Assembly: GCA_023630585.1 (NCBI GenBank)
Contig: CM042566.1
Coordinates: 3,580,754-3,644,753 of the forward strand
DNA from: Cranoglanis bouderius
Lineage: Eukaryota > Chordata > Actinopteri > Siluriformes > Cranoglanididae
Reading direction: 5' to 3'
DNA length: 64,000 bases
Part shown: one piece after another, positions 48,701 through 60,505 of the stretch
How positions within the stretch are numbered: the first letter of the stretch is position 1
How the letters are laid out: each line of letters starts with the position of its first letter
Program-made: the position numbers and the translations under genes
Notes under the pieces: model-generated
The model's database searches: none
Seen by the model: the letters and a program-made list of their open reading frames with translations, nothing else
Told to the model about the DNA's origin: nothing

Positions 48701-50098
48701 CTGTTCCTTAGATCAGCTTTCTTCTCCTCTAGTTGCCTTTTGGTGATCTCCCAAAAGGTGTGTATCTTATCTCTTTCCAGCTGGAAGTAATTGCGCTCTT
48801 CTCGCTCCCGGTCCAGCTCCTCACGCAGCCGGATAATGTGTTCCTCCAGCTGACGGAGAATCAACATTAGTGGTGAATTACAGCACACAATGGAGAGTTA
48901 CAAAGCAAATCAATTACAAAAAACGTTCTTAGTTAACGCTAATCTACAGTGCAGTGCGAAACCAAACAAGCGTTTATAGCTGCTATATCGTCAGTGCTTG
49001 TTTCACTGATGTTCCACAACATTAAATGTAATTATAATGTATATAAAAAAATTATGTGTCTTACATGAATTCTACAGCAAACTGCTGTAGAATAAGAGGA
49101 ATAAAACACTTCGGGATGTGCTGTTATGGGAAACTAATCCACTTCAAGGTGGTAACGGTAACACTGCTTCATCACAGCACACTACTGTTGATTATTTCCT
49201 ATAACAGCATCTCCCCAAGTAGTTTATTCCTTAGATAGCATACACTATTTGACCTAACATACTAAAAGTCTTGTTGATGTAAGTTAAAGGTGCATTAGGT
49301 AAGTTTTTTTTTTGTTTCAAGACCACCCTATCCCATTCCCACCCATATTCACAAAGCCCCCAAGATCTCCGGTATCATTAGAGTGTCTATTAAATGACAA
49401 ACAGGAGGCCAAACACAAACGAGCCTTCCGGACCGGAAGTAAGTTTTTCAAACGGGTTTTCTCAGCCAATTGATATACTACTTATTCTGATGTCATGGCT
49501 TAAAGTATTTTTTTTAAATCATGTTTTACATATTTTACAGGTTATTTATACAAGCAATAAATTAAAAAAAATAGACGTTCGCACCTTTAAATTACGTTAT
49601 ATGTATTTAATAACGTTATATCCTAAGGGTATGAAAACTTTTACACTCGTGTATATGTTAACCTCATCACGTCTCAGTCCGTGCTCATTGATTATGGGTT
49701 ACTATATTTATACATTTATATTTAGGTGATGATTTAGCTAGGATAAGACAATTTGCACATTTCTTAAACTTTACCTGCTCCTTCGACATGTCCTCTGTAG
49801 AAAGTCCATCGACTACAGTACTGCTCTTTCCCTTCACAGACTTCCCGGTGCCTTTCTTTTTTGGAGGCTGAAACATTAATAAGTTGCAGGTTTAGCCCTA
49901 ACTCCATATTTAAACCTTAAACATACATTTAACAACAAAAGACTAGACTAGGCTCTAATGCTGTTTAGCTGACTAGCGGTTTGTAACATAGGTAAGCTGT
50001 ATTGGTTATCGAAAGCTAGCCCGTTAGCTGTGAAAAACATTTGATCCTTTAAATTGATCAAATATTTCATTTGTTCAAAGTACATTCATATTTACCAT
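42387..50098 (-). CDS. gas8: Dynein regulatory complex subunit 4 (growth arrest-specific 8), complete
   Basis: Eleven coding exons in transcript order: 50098-50096 (the ATG alone), 49867-49775, 48849-48652, 48540-48334, 46872-46818, 46724-46519, 45145-44978, 44415-44329, 44224-44015, 43642-43577 and 42536-42387. The product is 480 residues (human 478). All junctions are GT/AG and in phase. After a basic start (PPKKKGTGK) the protein is almost wholly coiled coil. Diagnostic stretches include ERNYFQLERDKIHTFWEIT (exon 3), DIKNYYSDITL (exon 6), LQKQLANYKKDKALL (exon 7), KELKDLKWEHEVLEQRF (exon 8) and the C-terminal FGIPPDELGFKPLE and TLGQGPAGL. GAS8/DRC4 is a core subunit of the nexin-dynein regulatory complex on axonemal doublets of motile cilia. 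It also binds microtubules and is linked to Hedgehog signalling. It is head to head with dbndd1, as in human. Confidence 0.96.
44535..44875 (+). mobile_element. Foldback repeat family copy 6
   Basis: 5' part (TTCTGATTGGTCAGAAGGTG) plus hairpin module, in a gas8 intron, antisense to the gene. The GTCTCCAGTGTC core is missing. Confidence 0.65.
45397..45727. repeat. (TAGA)n/(CAGA) tetranucleotide tract
   Basis: About 330 bases of TAGA with CAGA and GTAGA variants in the gas8 intron between exons 6 and 7. Confidence 0.97.
47270..47730. repeat. Degenerate tandem repeat of about 115-120 bp in a gas8 intron
   Basis: Units containing GACTCCACCCCCTGGACTTT, TGGTTC and GGTAGGAGGTGCTGGATCA recur three to four times. 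The block starts near AGTGTCAAACTCG, a common fish-repeat edge. Confidence 0.7.
48160..48300 (+). mobile_element. Foldback repeat family copy 7a (core fragment)
   Basis: Carries GGAAGGAGTCTCCAGTGTCA (48214-48233) and flanking family text. It is cut off before gas8 exon 4. Confidence 0.6.
48955..49237 (+). mobile_element. Foldback repeat family copy 7b
   Basis: Middle and hairpin module (GGAATAAAACACTT and TTGATTATTTCCTATAAC) in the next gas8 intron. Confidence 0.65.
49240..49770. other. gas8 intron 2 remainder
   Basis: Unique AT-rich intronic sequence with no further feature. Confidence 0.4.
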
Positions 50099-50183
50099 GA
50101 CGTTGTTTTAAATAGATAAATATCGTCACTGTATATAAAGACGCTGTGTATCCGAGCAGCTCGGGGTTCCCATACAACAACAC

Positions 50184-50197
50184 GGCGTCATGGCAAC
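50184..50197 (-). promoter_or_regulatory. gas8: RFX X-box candidate in the gas8 promoter
   Basis: The minus strand reads GTTGCCATGACGCC, 11 of 14 matches to the palindromic X-box GTTGCCATGGCAAC with the first nine bases perfect, about 90 bases upstream of the ATG. RFX factors drive ciliary genes through X-boxes at this distance, which fits a motile-cilium gene. Confidence 0.55.
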
Positions 50198-50209
50198 AGA
50201 AGCTCCAAA

Positions 50210-50219
50210 TCTCGCGAGA
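50210..50219. promoter_or_regulatory. gas8: TCTCGCGAGA core promoter element at gas8
   Basis: A perfect 10-base palindrome TCTCGCGAGA lies about 115 bases upstream of the gas8 ATG. This element (the CGCG element, bound by BANP and associated with Kaiso/HCFC1 in published work) marks CpG-island, often bidirectional, promoters. Confidence 0.6.
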
Positions 50220-50266
50220 AGAGAAATCAAGCCGTTCCGTAACGGGTGAAGTCATATAGTGAAGTT

Positions 50267-50281
50267 GCAGTAGATGGCGCT
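50267..50281 (+). promoter_or_regulatory. CTCF-like motif upstream of gas8
   Basis: GCAGTAGATGGCGCT matches the CTCF core CCASYAGRKGGCRSY at 14 of 15 positions. It lies 170 bases upstream of the gas8 ATG, between gas8 and dbndd1. Confidence 0.45.
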
Positions 50282-50299
50282 GTTGCTATCCCCCATTTT

Positions 50300-51694
50300 G
50301 GAAGGTGCAATTTTTTTTTTTTTAAATGCTAATGCTATTCGGGTTAATTACACTTTAACTCGCTTTTCTCGCTAAATTTGCTTTGTTACAGACCGTGTAA
50401 ATTCCTTCTTATGTGACGTAAATGTAAATATAAATATACACTCTGTCAATATTTTGATATAAATAGTAGGGAATGTGGGGGAGCTAAACTGTACTGGTAT
50501 TTTTAATGGTTAAACAACAGTAGAAAGAAATGTCCATTGTTAAAAGTGCTATACAAATAAAAATGAATTGAATAAATAAATAAATAAAATTGTATTTATT
50601 TGTTTGTTTCAATGATGCTGACTTCTCATTGTGTTGAGTCATTCATTCATGATGAAACTGGCCAGCTGAAGATTGGAAATACATTGTTTGCTATCACTCA
50701 TATTTCTGTTCTTGTTCTGTGGGCTTTCTGTATGCAAGACCACAGTGGGTTGCCCACAGAAAACCTTCATGAGGCCCAAAAAGGCAAAACTGCTCTGGGT
50801 CCCGAATGGGCAAACCCGCCTGGGGGTCCGTGTGGGTTTTCTTGCTCGCAGAAAGCCCATATGGGGCCCCAAAGGGCAAAACTGCTGTGGGCCCTGCGTA
50901 GGCTAAATTACACTGGGTCCATGTGGGATTAGTGTGAGTTTGCCTTGCCCACACTGCCCCACAGTAAACCTACACCTACCTACAGTGGGCCCGCTTGCTC
51001 ATGTTTGCTGGGGTTCTGTTCTGTTCATGTGGTCATATGTAGACCATATCTATCCCAAGGTTTGACATACCATGCGTTCTGAGATGCTTTTCTGCTCATC
51101 ATGATTGCAAAGAGTGGTTATTTGAGTTATTGTAGCCTAACCAGTCTGGCCATTCTCCTCCGACCTCTCTCAACAACAAGGTGTTTCCCTAACTGGATGG
51201 TTTGTTTAATTGTTTTGCGCACCATTCAGCGTAAACTCTAGAAAATCCCTGGACATCAGCAATCTCTGAAACAATCTGACACCAACAGCCATGTCATGGT
51301 TAAAGTCACTGAGATCACATTTTCCCCCCATTCTGATGTTTGATGTGAACCTTAAATGAAGCTCTTGACCTGAATCTGTGTGGTAATTCTGTATCAGGAT
51401 TTCTGCCTGGCTGCTTTTTTTTTCTCGGTGTGTTTGTCTTTGTCTTTCTCTCTAAATATACCTGTATTCTGCATCAGCCAGCATCCTTCACAATGAACTA
51501 GTGTGATTTATCCAGCTTTACCCCTGAATCTCTCTCTCTCTCTCTCTCTCTCTGATTGCTGAATGGCTGGGAGTGCAGCGTGAAAGGAGGACCAGTAGGC
51601 GTGCAGGAGGTGGAGAAAACAGAGACGAGTGTTTCACTGTAATAATCCGGTGGGAGCTGATGCTCATTTTCACCATCTCTTGTTTGCTTTGGCG

Positions 51695-51779
<85 letters not shown>

Positions 51780-51822
51780 GGCTGCTGCTGTAGACAGCAG
51801 CTTCAGACTCTCAGTGTACTGG
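50300..51822. other. gas8-dbndd1 divergent intergenic region
   Basis: About 1.7 kb separates the two start codons. It contains a GC-richer degenerate minisatellite (50735-51000), (TC)n at 51529-51553 and (AC)n at 51698-51776 ending 47 bases before the dbndd1 ATG. Any non-coding first exon of dbndd1 would lie here; none is identifiable from sequence alone. Confidence 0.5.
50735..51000. repeat. Degenerate minisatellite of GGGCAAA / CCCACAGTGGG units
   Basis: Short units such as TGGGCAAACCC, GCCCACAG and GGGCAAAACTGCTCTGGG recur about every 20-40 bases in both orientations, so the block is locally palindromic. It creates overlapping spurious ORFs on both strands. Confidence 0.6.
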
Positions 51823-53898
51823 ATGGAGGCACAGGGAGGGGCAGGTAGCCCAGGTAAGGAACGTCTCTCTTTTCTAGATCTTTGCTAAACTTAGTGTCAT
51901 GACTGTCGCTTACAGATGACTGTCCCAGATATACAGAAAAGGACATATACAAATTTATAGTGTTGCAGAAGGCGAGTCTAAGGTATTTCACTTTAGGAAT
52001 TTTATTATAATTAACAAAATATTAGCTGCCATTTTCTTGGTAAATGGGTTTCCAGGGCAAATCACATGTGGGGAAATATTTCACTAACTCAGCTAACCAC
52101 TTTTCCCTCAGCTAAAAATAGTTATTTAAATGTCATTATAATCCTCACCTCAATGTCTGTGTTCATTTTTTTTTTAAAATAGAAATTAGTTAGTACTTTT
52201 ACTGTAAGATTTCTGTGTAATTTTATGATATTTTATTTTTCATTTATGACATAGTGTAATCCTGTAATTCTGAATGACGCTTTAGAAATTTATTTTATAA
52301 AGTTGTGTTATAATAGTTGATATGGTGAAGCGTTCTGTTGGGAGATTTATTTTATTTTTTATTTATTTTATTTTTTTGCATTTATGGAAGGAGTCTCCAG
52401 TGTCAGGGCATCTTCTACCTTGGGAGTTTTTTTTTCCAGTTTCCCTGTAAAAATGACATTATAGGGTTGTTGTTTTTTTTGTTTGTCTGTTTTGTTTTCT
52501 TTTTTTGTCGTATTAACTTAAAGAGTGAGAAAAGACAGGCAGTTAAAGGAATGACTGTTTGTAGTTGCTATAACATAATGGATAAAAGGAACTAACTTGT
52601 CTTGTGGACGTTGCACAACATTAAATGTAACTATAAATAGATTTTTAAAAAGTATGATGGATAAAAAGTCATTCATTAAAAAAAAAAAAAAACTAAATTG
52701 TTATCTTTGGAGAATTGCTATGGTTCAAGAGGAATAAATAATACAGGATGTGCTGTTATTGGAAAATAATGAACTTTGGGATGATAACATTAACGCCGCT
52801 TCATGTTGGACCGCAGTACACCACCATGTCATTGATTATTTTCCTATAACTGTACACAAAAACGTCTCGTCTTTAAACCACACCTTTAGTCTGATATTTT
52901 AATGGTGTTTGACTCCATGGTTTGAAGATATTTATGAAGCACATACTGACCAAAAAGGCTTTTAGACTTGCTTCAATGATCCAAAAACATGGCTAACAAA
53001 ATCTGTTTGTACATGAGCAATCATGGAAGTAGCTCTATTTAAATAACACGGATGTTAAGCTTGTGTACAGTAAACTGTTGTTTTGGATGCAATGACGCAG
53101 CTGACTGTGGCCACTGGGAGGTCTGATTCAGGTTCAGTCATGCGTGAACACTGCAGCTCACGCCACTGTTTGCTTCTGTTTGAAAAAGAACTGCCTCGGT
53201 CCATTTACCGTAACCTACAGAGAAACACAATACACACAACACAGCCTGTGATCTCTTTGTTACTGCCAAACTGACAGGTGGTAGGGACACATGTGCAGAA
53301 AAGATTTTAGACAGAGACAGTGAGTACAGTTGAATTTTTTTTAGTTAAAATACTGAATCTGGTACTGAATTTACATACAATCAAAATGCTTGTCACTCTT
53401 GATTGGTTCAAAAAGTGCAGGTTTGGATGTTTTCGTACTGCTAGCAGCATAAACCTCTAGTGTAACCTCCACTCTTCCAACACAGATACATTAAGGCCCT
53501 GATTTACTAAACGTTTGCGTATGTGAACTTGATAACACTAATAAAAACGTGCAAGCTGATTTACTCTCAAGGTCTACGAAGGATTGAGACGCTCAATTTA
53601 ATTCAGTTTGAGAGAAAAACTTGAAGGAAGGGACCAGACGCAGAAGAGTAGACCAGGTGCGGAAGAGTAAAGACAAGCATGACTAAGCGTGTTGAAAGGA
53701 TGCTGATATCGTGAATTCTGGACTGAGCACAGGACAGTCTTTATGATTACAGCAGCAGTTCTTTAGAAGGTACAACTCTACAGTATGCACATCTTGTCCA
53801 TTTTGCATGTTGAAAATAAAGGGTGGAGTCAATGCAAATCGCTTTTCCAAGTTAATTCCTGCTGCCTGAAAGTCTCTTCAGGAACAGGCATTGAGCGT

Positions 53899-53960
<62 letters not shown>

Positions 53961-56900
53961 AGAACTAATACACCCGAAAGGCAGGTATTACATTTGTGGA
54001 AATCCAGAAATGTTTTTGCGTATGTCTGCAACGACCATCTCTGTCTAAATATTAAATATAGGCATGAAATCAGTTTATCACCACAAATATCACACTACTT
54101 AGGAAAACCTTTTATATCACTTCTCTTTCAGATGAGACTAAAAAAGGCCAGAAGCTGCTGAAGCCCTCGACGTCGGGAGAACTGTCGAAAGAGCCTCCCC
54201 GTCATTGCCTGGGTGAGGAGGACAGAGTCATTCCCGGACACACCCCAAGCCTGCTGCATGTCACTGACAGACGGCGTGAGTTCCGGGGTAAAGAGTAGAA
54301 AGATGGGATTCGGTGATGTTAGTTTAGGCATACGTTGTTTAGTGTTACTCAAAGAAGCATTATGTTAGCCATAGGCATTTTAGCCACATTAGCTTGCTAG
54401 GTTTGATTAGGCTGAATACAGTTTGATGGAGTTGATTTATTAGAGTAATTAGATTGGACCATAATGGGGGGGGGGGAATTCACAAGTTTTACAAGTGTAA
54501 ATTTGATCACAGTCTGTTATTGATTGGAAAATCGGGTTTTAAATATCGGTAGAAATCAAGTCTATGGGAGACACTTCTTCTGGAGAGTGTTGATATGTGC
54601 CATGGTGGCTGATACAGATGCAAGTGTAAATAAAATGAGCTTTATTGAAGTTTGCAAACAAAACCAATACATAATCCAAGAGCAATGTCAAAATCCAGGC
54701 AAGGGTCAGGAGATCAACAACCAACATGAACTAGGGCAGGCGAGAGCGAGACGAGAAAACCAGAAACATAATCAAAACCAGAGAGATGATCAATAAACAA
54801 AAAAGACTTGTTATAGACTGGTATGGAAATACAGAGCATATACTTCGCAATGGGCGCGTGTAACGAGAGTTCTTTATGTACTGTGGCTGTGTGATGGAGT
54901 CTAGGTGCTTGTAATCAGTAATCAGGTGAACATGAACGTGAGAGAGTCTGTAATGGCTGTGTGTTGTAGTCCTCGGTGGCCATGTCTGTAGGCCATGTCG
55001 TGTTCTGGGAACTGTACTCTGACGTTGATTCCGGCGTTGACATGACCATATGGGTATATTCTCACATCATAATGTGTTAGGGATTAGCTAGCAACAAGTA
55101 ATTGCATTTTTGGTGGTAGCTGAACTATTTTCCAAATAATGTACCTTTTTCCAGTAACTAGCAACGTTTTTCCAGCAAGTAGCAGTGCAGCGTGTCAGAA
55201 CTAGCTAGCTAGATATTTCTCAAAACTACATGAACCAAGAGTAGTGTAATGCACCCTCTCATTTTTTGATGATTGTTGTTTAAAAGTTGAGTATTGCTAA
55301 CTGCTTCTTAGTAAGAGTGGTTTAAAAGAGAAAAGGCAAATGGCTTTGTTATGGGATACCCTGCAAAAAAGCGGGTACATTTTGATTTTGCGCAATAGAT
55401 TAGCTGCACAATAAAATAAAAATGTTACAGTTGCTTATCTTCCGTATGAAAAAGTAGCTTCAGTGTAGTTAGCTACCTTATCAAAAGGAAGTCTGGCTGT
55501 AGCTTAGTTATTTTAAATCATGTGTAGCTTGTAAATCACGAGTAGCTTCCCCAACACTGACGTTTATGAGCATAGAGATGTATAATTATGGTTGATAAAA
55601 AAATCCGTCGCCTGCAACCCCGTGTGATTTTGTGAGCTCATGGTTGAGGACCTATAATTGAAGAATGTGAAATTATCTCCACAATACGGCCAAAAGTACG
55701 TGGACACCTGACCATCACACCCATATGTGGTTCTTCTCCAAACTGTTGCCACAAAGTTAGAAGCACACGATTGTATAGAATGTCTTTGTATGCTGTAGTG
55801 TTACAATTTCCTTTCACTGGAACTAAGAGGCCCAAACCTGTTCCAGTATGACAATGCACAAAGTGCACAAAGTGAGCTCTGTGAAGCTACACGGTTTGAA
55901 GACAAGATTGGAGTGGAAGAACTCGAGTGTCCTGCACAGAGTCCTGACCTCAACCCCACTGAACACCTTTGGGATGAACTGGAACTGGAGCCTCCTCACC
56001 CAAAAATTCTTGAGCTTGGTTTTATCCTCTATCCTCCTATCCTATCCTATCCTATCCTATAAAGAAGGTTGGAGTAAACGGGAACTCAGTAAAGCCAGAA
56101 AAAGAGAAACTGCCTCAAGGCTTTACACACTTGAGCCAAATTTGTACACACTATCCTCTGTGTCTGGGTCATCCAAAGCCCAGGGCTAAAAGGAGCCATT
56201 GTGTGACTACAGAAGAAGTGCACGCTCTGACGCTCTGATACATACAGCAACAAGACAGGCTTTATCTACTCGTTCATTCTGAGCGAGTCGGTACCAGCAC
56301 CTGCCGTGCACCGAGATCCGAGAGGAAGCAAAACAGAAAGGGTTTTAAACCATATATAATCTCAAATTCTTGCATTATTTTAGAAAATTACCACACCATT
56401 GTACAATTTATTGCTAAATGCATAAGTGAGCAATGTTTCCACTATTATTTTGATTTGTTAGCCGCTTTATTTACTAGAATTATTTATACAGTAACAATTC
56501 TTTGTGGCGCACCAGACTTAACTGGTAATGCTTAATTATCAGATAACTTAGCTAGCTAGTGACACGGTTAAAGTAACTCGTTCAACTTAGCTGCCTGGCT
56601 AGTTCGGCACTGTTATATCAGAAGCCATGAGAAATCATCCTTGTCCATACTGTACCATCTGAGTTCAGACACCAACTCAAACATTTAGCTTATGTTAGTA
56701 GCAGTTAACTCATACAGATCATTCACAGGAACTGACACTTCTCTGGAATCTAGCATCACACGGTGACATAGTGTATGGTTGCTTTGGAGGTTTCTTTAAA
56801 CCTCCAGAAGAATCGATAATGAATCAGCTTTGTTGATAGCTAGGTTTTATTTTTACTGCCAGAACGAGGCACATTTTCAACGTCTCATCGATTCCAGGGT

Positions 56901-58448
56901 TACGTCTTTAGTATCAAAGCTGATCCTGTGTCTTTTGTGGTTAAGTGTTTGCCCTGATGATGACCTCTCAGCTCTGCTCGAGTCTCATTATTGTCTATTA
57001 TCGTCTATCTGATCTCCATTGCACAGTCCTGCCCTGTAACGACGCATCCAGAGCTCCAACCAGACCTCAAAACAAAGCTACCTAGATTCTATTATCTCTC
57101 TGAGAATGCCTTTCTTTTATTTGAACCTTGTCTTATCTCTTCTCTTTAATCTCATAAGTAGGAGATGAGACTAAATCTGAATTTCTTCCTTCTTGCTTCT
57201 TTCCGCTTCAGACACTTCATCCCTGTCTGAATGAGACCTTCTTCCACAAAATATCTAAGAATGTGTGTGTATTTAGGGATGTAACCAAATACAAATACAT
57301 TATTTATAATGAACAGATAATGTGTTAAATACAGATACAAATATGAAGCATACTATTCGTTGGTGATTTTTATTGTTTGTTTCTTTTAGAAAGCTTTATT
57401 GTAAGGGGATTCTGGAGTACATCAGAAATGTGTGTACACCACAGTGACCATATCTCCCAAAAAAAAGAAGTAAAATATGTCTCCCTTTTTTAATGCCTGA
57501 ATCTTTAGGGCTAGCACACGGTGATGGGACACACACCTGGCATACAGTCGTTCAAAAACAGTTGAACGACTGTATGTCTAAAACTGCTCAGATCTAGCTG
57601 CTAGACTGTATGTTATATGACTGTATGTTGTAAGAATTCACTCGATTGTAGCCTATAGCATAAGTTAAGCGTGATAGTGTCTCGACTTAATTTATGTTTT
57701 CCTGCCCCTGCAAAATCTGTGGTTATGATCCACTGCTGCCTAATGTGTATATACAGTATATATCCTGTATATATAAGAATACAGGACGAAGATCTGCTGG
57801 GATTGTGCATGTAATCAGATGAACACATCTGTTTTTTGAGCATCATCATCATTAGATCCTACTGAGAATACTGAAATAGGTGCATTATCGAGACTGCCAA
57901 CATCAGCAGGAGTTGCCAGAAGTGAAGCTTGGCAGAATTCGGTCTGTTTGTATGTTTTATGAGGAGGCAAAGAAAAAAACACGCCAGGTTTTGGTTGGAT
58001 GTGATGTGTGTGTCACTGTATTTTTCTCTTTTTGTAATTTAACAATTGGTTTTGACAGGAACAGACTCTTGTTCGTTCTTCATCTCTTCCATAGCAGACG
58101 TTGCTGGAAGGGAAAAAAAAGATAGTGATCAATTATTCAAGCAGAAGCGGGGTGGGTGAGCAGGGGAAAATAGAGGAGCGTGCGGGGTTTGGGGGGTGGG
58201 TTCATGTTTAATAACACTAGCAGTGTGGTTGAAGCTGCAAAATCTGTTTAAAATGTGAAGGATAGGAGAAGGAGGAGGAAATAGTGCACTCCTTAAATTT
58301 AATTCTTCCTCAATCTAATTCTCAGGCTAGATTACTTTCTTATTTCTGTTATTTGCCTCACTTTGTCTTCATTTTTCCCACCCCCTCCCTCTTCAGGGGG
58401 TTCAGTGAAAGACAGGCGTGGGTGGGCACCTCCTGCGAGCTCAGCTCA

Positions 58449-58502
<54 letters not shown>

Positions 58503-60505
58503 AACACACAGCAGGTGTAGCCCAATCTACAAACCCTCCACTCACATCCACATCCTAAGACGCCCCTGTTCCTTATACTTAGTACAAATGTGAAGGTATT
58601 ATAAATAAATAGAAGCTTTATAATAGAAATGCAAAGCATTTGTAACACATTATATACCACGTATACCAGAGCGCTGTTCAATTCTTGATACGAATTGGTC
58701 AGAAGGTGTAGATTAATTTCGTATAACAGCATCGCTGACAATAGTTCTGGCTGTAATTCAAATGGCAGGCTTATGTCAATGCACATTTTCTAATAGGTTA
58801 TAATATGCATAGTAACATTTCATTCACAGGCTTGTATGACAACATAACGAAAGACTAATAATAATAAACAAACAAACAAAAACGAAGCAAAACCATTGAT
58901 ATGGTGAAACTTTCTCCAATTAGATGTTTAGTTAAAATCTATGGAAGGAGTCTCCAGTGTCAGCGCTTTGTAACAGTCAGGGGAAGTTTTTCAGCACATG
59001 AGTTTTTCCGCTTTGCAGTTTCTTTGTAACATGACAAGCTGCATTTTTGTCTTATTAACTTCTCGAGAGAATACATAAACGATTAAAAAGCATATTCATC
59101 ATTGTTTTTTAGTCAATAAAAATTTGAAATCATTAGTAAATCGCTGTGGTACAAGAGGAATAAAACACTTCAGGATATACTGTTATAGGAAAATAAGATA
59201 ATTGTGTGTTTCCAACTTTGTGGTAACAATTTGGGGAAGATTGACATGCACGGTATGTGTGAAGGTCAGGTGAACACATACTTTTGGCCATATAGTATAT
59301 AAGATATAAGCTTTATATCTATTCATCAAAGAACTGTTCACCCTGATCATCTACATCTCGTCCAACTGCTACATGATCATTACCAGTATGGATATGAAAA
59401 ATCCCAAAGTATACAGCTGATTAAACAGCTGGACCAAAAGATGCGTCTCACTGACTGACTTCCCGTCTTCATCTATATAAAAAAAAAAGACAGCCGGCTG
59501 TGCTCCAGGCTCTGCTAATCGAACAGCCCGGCTTTCATTAAGCCCGATCCTTACCGTGAACACATATCGTATGCATGCATGTATGACTGAGTGAAGAAAG
59601 AGAGCTTCCAGAAGCAAAAAAAAAAATTGCCAATGTCTCATCTTCTATGTCTGGTTCATCCCCCAGGGAATGAAGACTAATTAGGAGACTTCAAAGCCTG
59701 GAGGGTCTGTCTGGTTCCATACCCGTCTTGTCTTCTTTCTTTATCCACACAACACGAAAAGTGTAAGGCTTTAAGACAGGACGGAGAATGTTAGCGGCTT
59801 CAAAGCAGTCATTAAGCAGAAACCTATCCTACAGGAAAGAATTTTTTTTTTTTAAATCCACAAAATCCAAAAATTCCAGCAGGCTCCTTTGTAAAAATGG
59901 AAAGATGCTATGTTAGCTAGAAAATAACACACTTGATTTTGATTGGTCAAATGGTTTTGTATGGCAGAGGCTCTACAAAATCTAATGATAATAATGAACA
60001 GATTAAAAAATATAACAAAGATTCTATAATCATTGATATGGTGACATTTTCTATAAAGAAATGTTTATTTAACATCTTTGGAAGGAGTCTCCAGTGTCAG
60101 TGCTTTGTAACACTGTAATTGTAGGTTTGTTTTGTGTTTCTTTGTAACGCAACATGCAATTCTTCGTCTTAGTGAGGGAACAATGTTTATAGCTGCTATA
60201 ACGTAAGCGACAACAGGAGCTTGTTTCGCAGATGTTCCACAACATTAAATGTATCTGCAGTATAAACAGAGAAAAAGTATGACATTCTTTAATAAAGAAA
60301 ACTGGCAAATTGCTGGTGTTCAGTATCTGTCAGATGACCATCTTCAAATCCTGGTGATGTTGTGTTGCAGAGCCTCTGAGCAGTGTTTCCTCTCTCGAGG
60401 TTCACTTCGACTTGCTTGACCTGACAGAACTCACGGACATGTCCGACCAGGAGCTGGCTGATGTCTTCGTCGATTCTGATGAAGAAAACCCAGAGTCCCC
60501 TGCAA
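51823..60505 (+). CDS. dbndd1: Dysbindin domain-containing protein 1, 5' part (last exon beyond window)
   Basis: Exons 51823-51853, 54132-54275 and 60371-60505 join in frame across GT/AG sites, giving 103 residues plus one base of the next codon. The start is MEAQGGAGSPDETKKGQ, after a long (AC)n tract. Exon 2 ends in LLHVTDRR. Exon 3 carries the diagnostic dysbindin-family segment PLSSVSSLEVHFDLLDLTEL and TDMSDQELADVF, followed by acidic DSDEENPESPA. Human DBNDD1 is nearly identical there, and its remaining C-terminal part is one further exon. I found no match for that exon up to 64000. The family is small and cytoplasmic, and its function is poorly defined. An alternative donor (GGG|GTAAAG) lies 12 bases beyond the exon 2 donor but would break the family sequence. 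Confidence 0.93.
52300..52865 (+). mobile_element. Foldback repeat family copy 8
   Basis: Nearly full-length: core GGAAGGAGTCTCCAGTGTCA (52387-52406), middle GTTGCTATAACATAATGG and hairpin module. In dbndd1 intron 1. Confidence 0.75.
52870..54130. other. dbndd1 intron 1 remainder
   Basis: Unique sequence apart from (GT)n at 53901-53956. No gene recognised. Confidence 0.4.
54300..55680. other. dbndd1 intron 2, first part
   Basis: No exon found. Contains a G-run (54467-54475) and AT-rich unique sequence. Confidence 0.4.
55684..55990 (+). pseudogene. Tc1/mariner-type transposase remnant
   Basis: Begins with the transposon end TACGGCCAAAAGTACGTGGA. Further on it encodes the transposase C-terminal signature SPDLNPTEHLWDELE (55940-55984) in a frame that is interrupted upstream. 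Only about 300 bases of the element remain, so it is inactive. (CCTAT)n follows at 56034-56059. Confidence 0.75.
56070..58440. other. dbndd1 intron 2, middle part
   Basis: No exon or gene recognised. Mostly unique sequence; short ORFs only. Confidence 0.4.
58453..58502. repeat. (CT)n microsatellite
   Basis: About 25 CT units with one T-rich interruption. Confidence 0.95.
58668..59207 (+). mobile_element. Foldback repeat family copy 9
   Basis: 5' part, core (GGAAGGAGTCTCCAGTGTCA, 58944-58963) and only the left arm of the hairpin. The right arm is replaced by the fragment at 59213-59293. Confidence 0.7.
59213..59293 (-). mobile_element. Solo end of the Tc1/mariner element seen at 55.7 kb
   Basis: The minus strand reads TATGGCCAAAAGTATGTG, then CACCTGACC and GTTACCACAAAGTT, the same order as 55684-55760. 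Confidence 0.65.
59920..60320 (+). mobile_element. Foldback repeat family copy 10
   Basis: Core GGAAGGAGTCTCCAGTGTCA at 60080-60099 and middle GTTTATAGCTGCTATAACGT. The hairpin module is missing. It ends about 50 bases before dbndd1 exon 3. Confidence 0.7.

Noticed and set aside
50600..50954. Overlapping 77-110 codon ORFs on both strands
   Set aside because: They arise from the palindromic GGGCAAA minisatellite.
54524..54796. 90-codon ORF in dbndd1 intron 2
   Set aside because: Low-complexity Q/N/R-rich tail, no homology, and not flanked by splice signals that fit dbndd1 phase.
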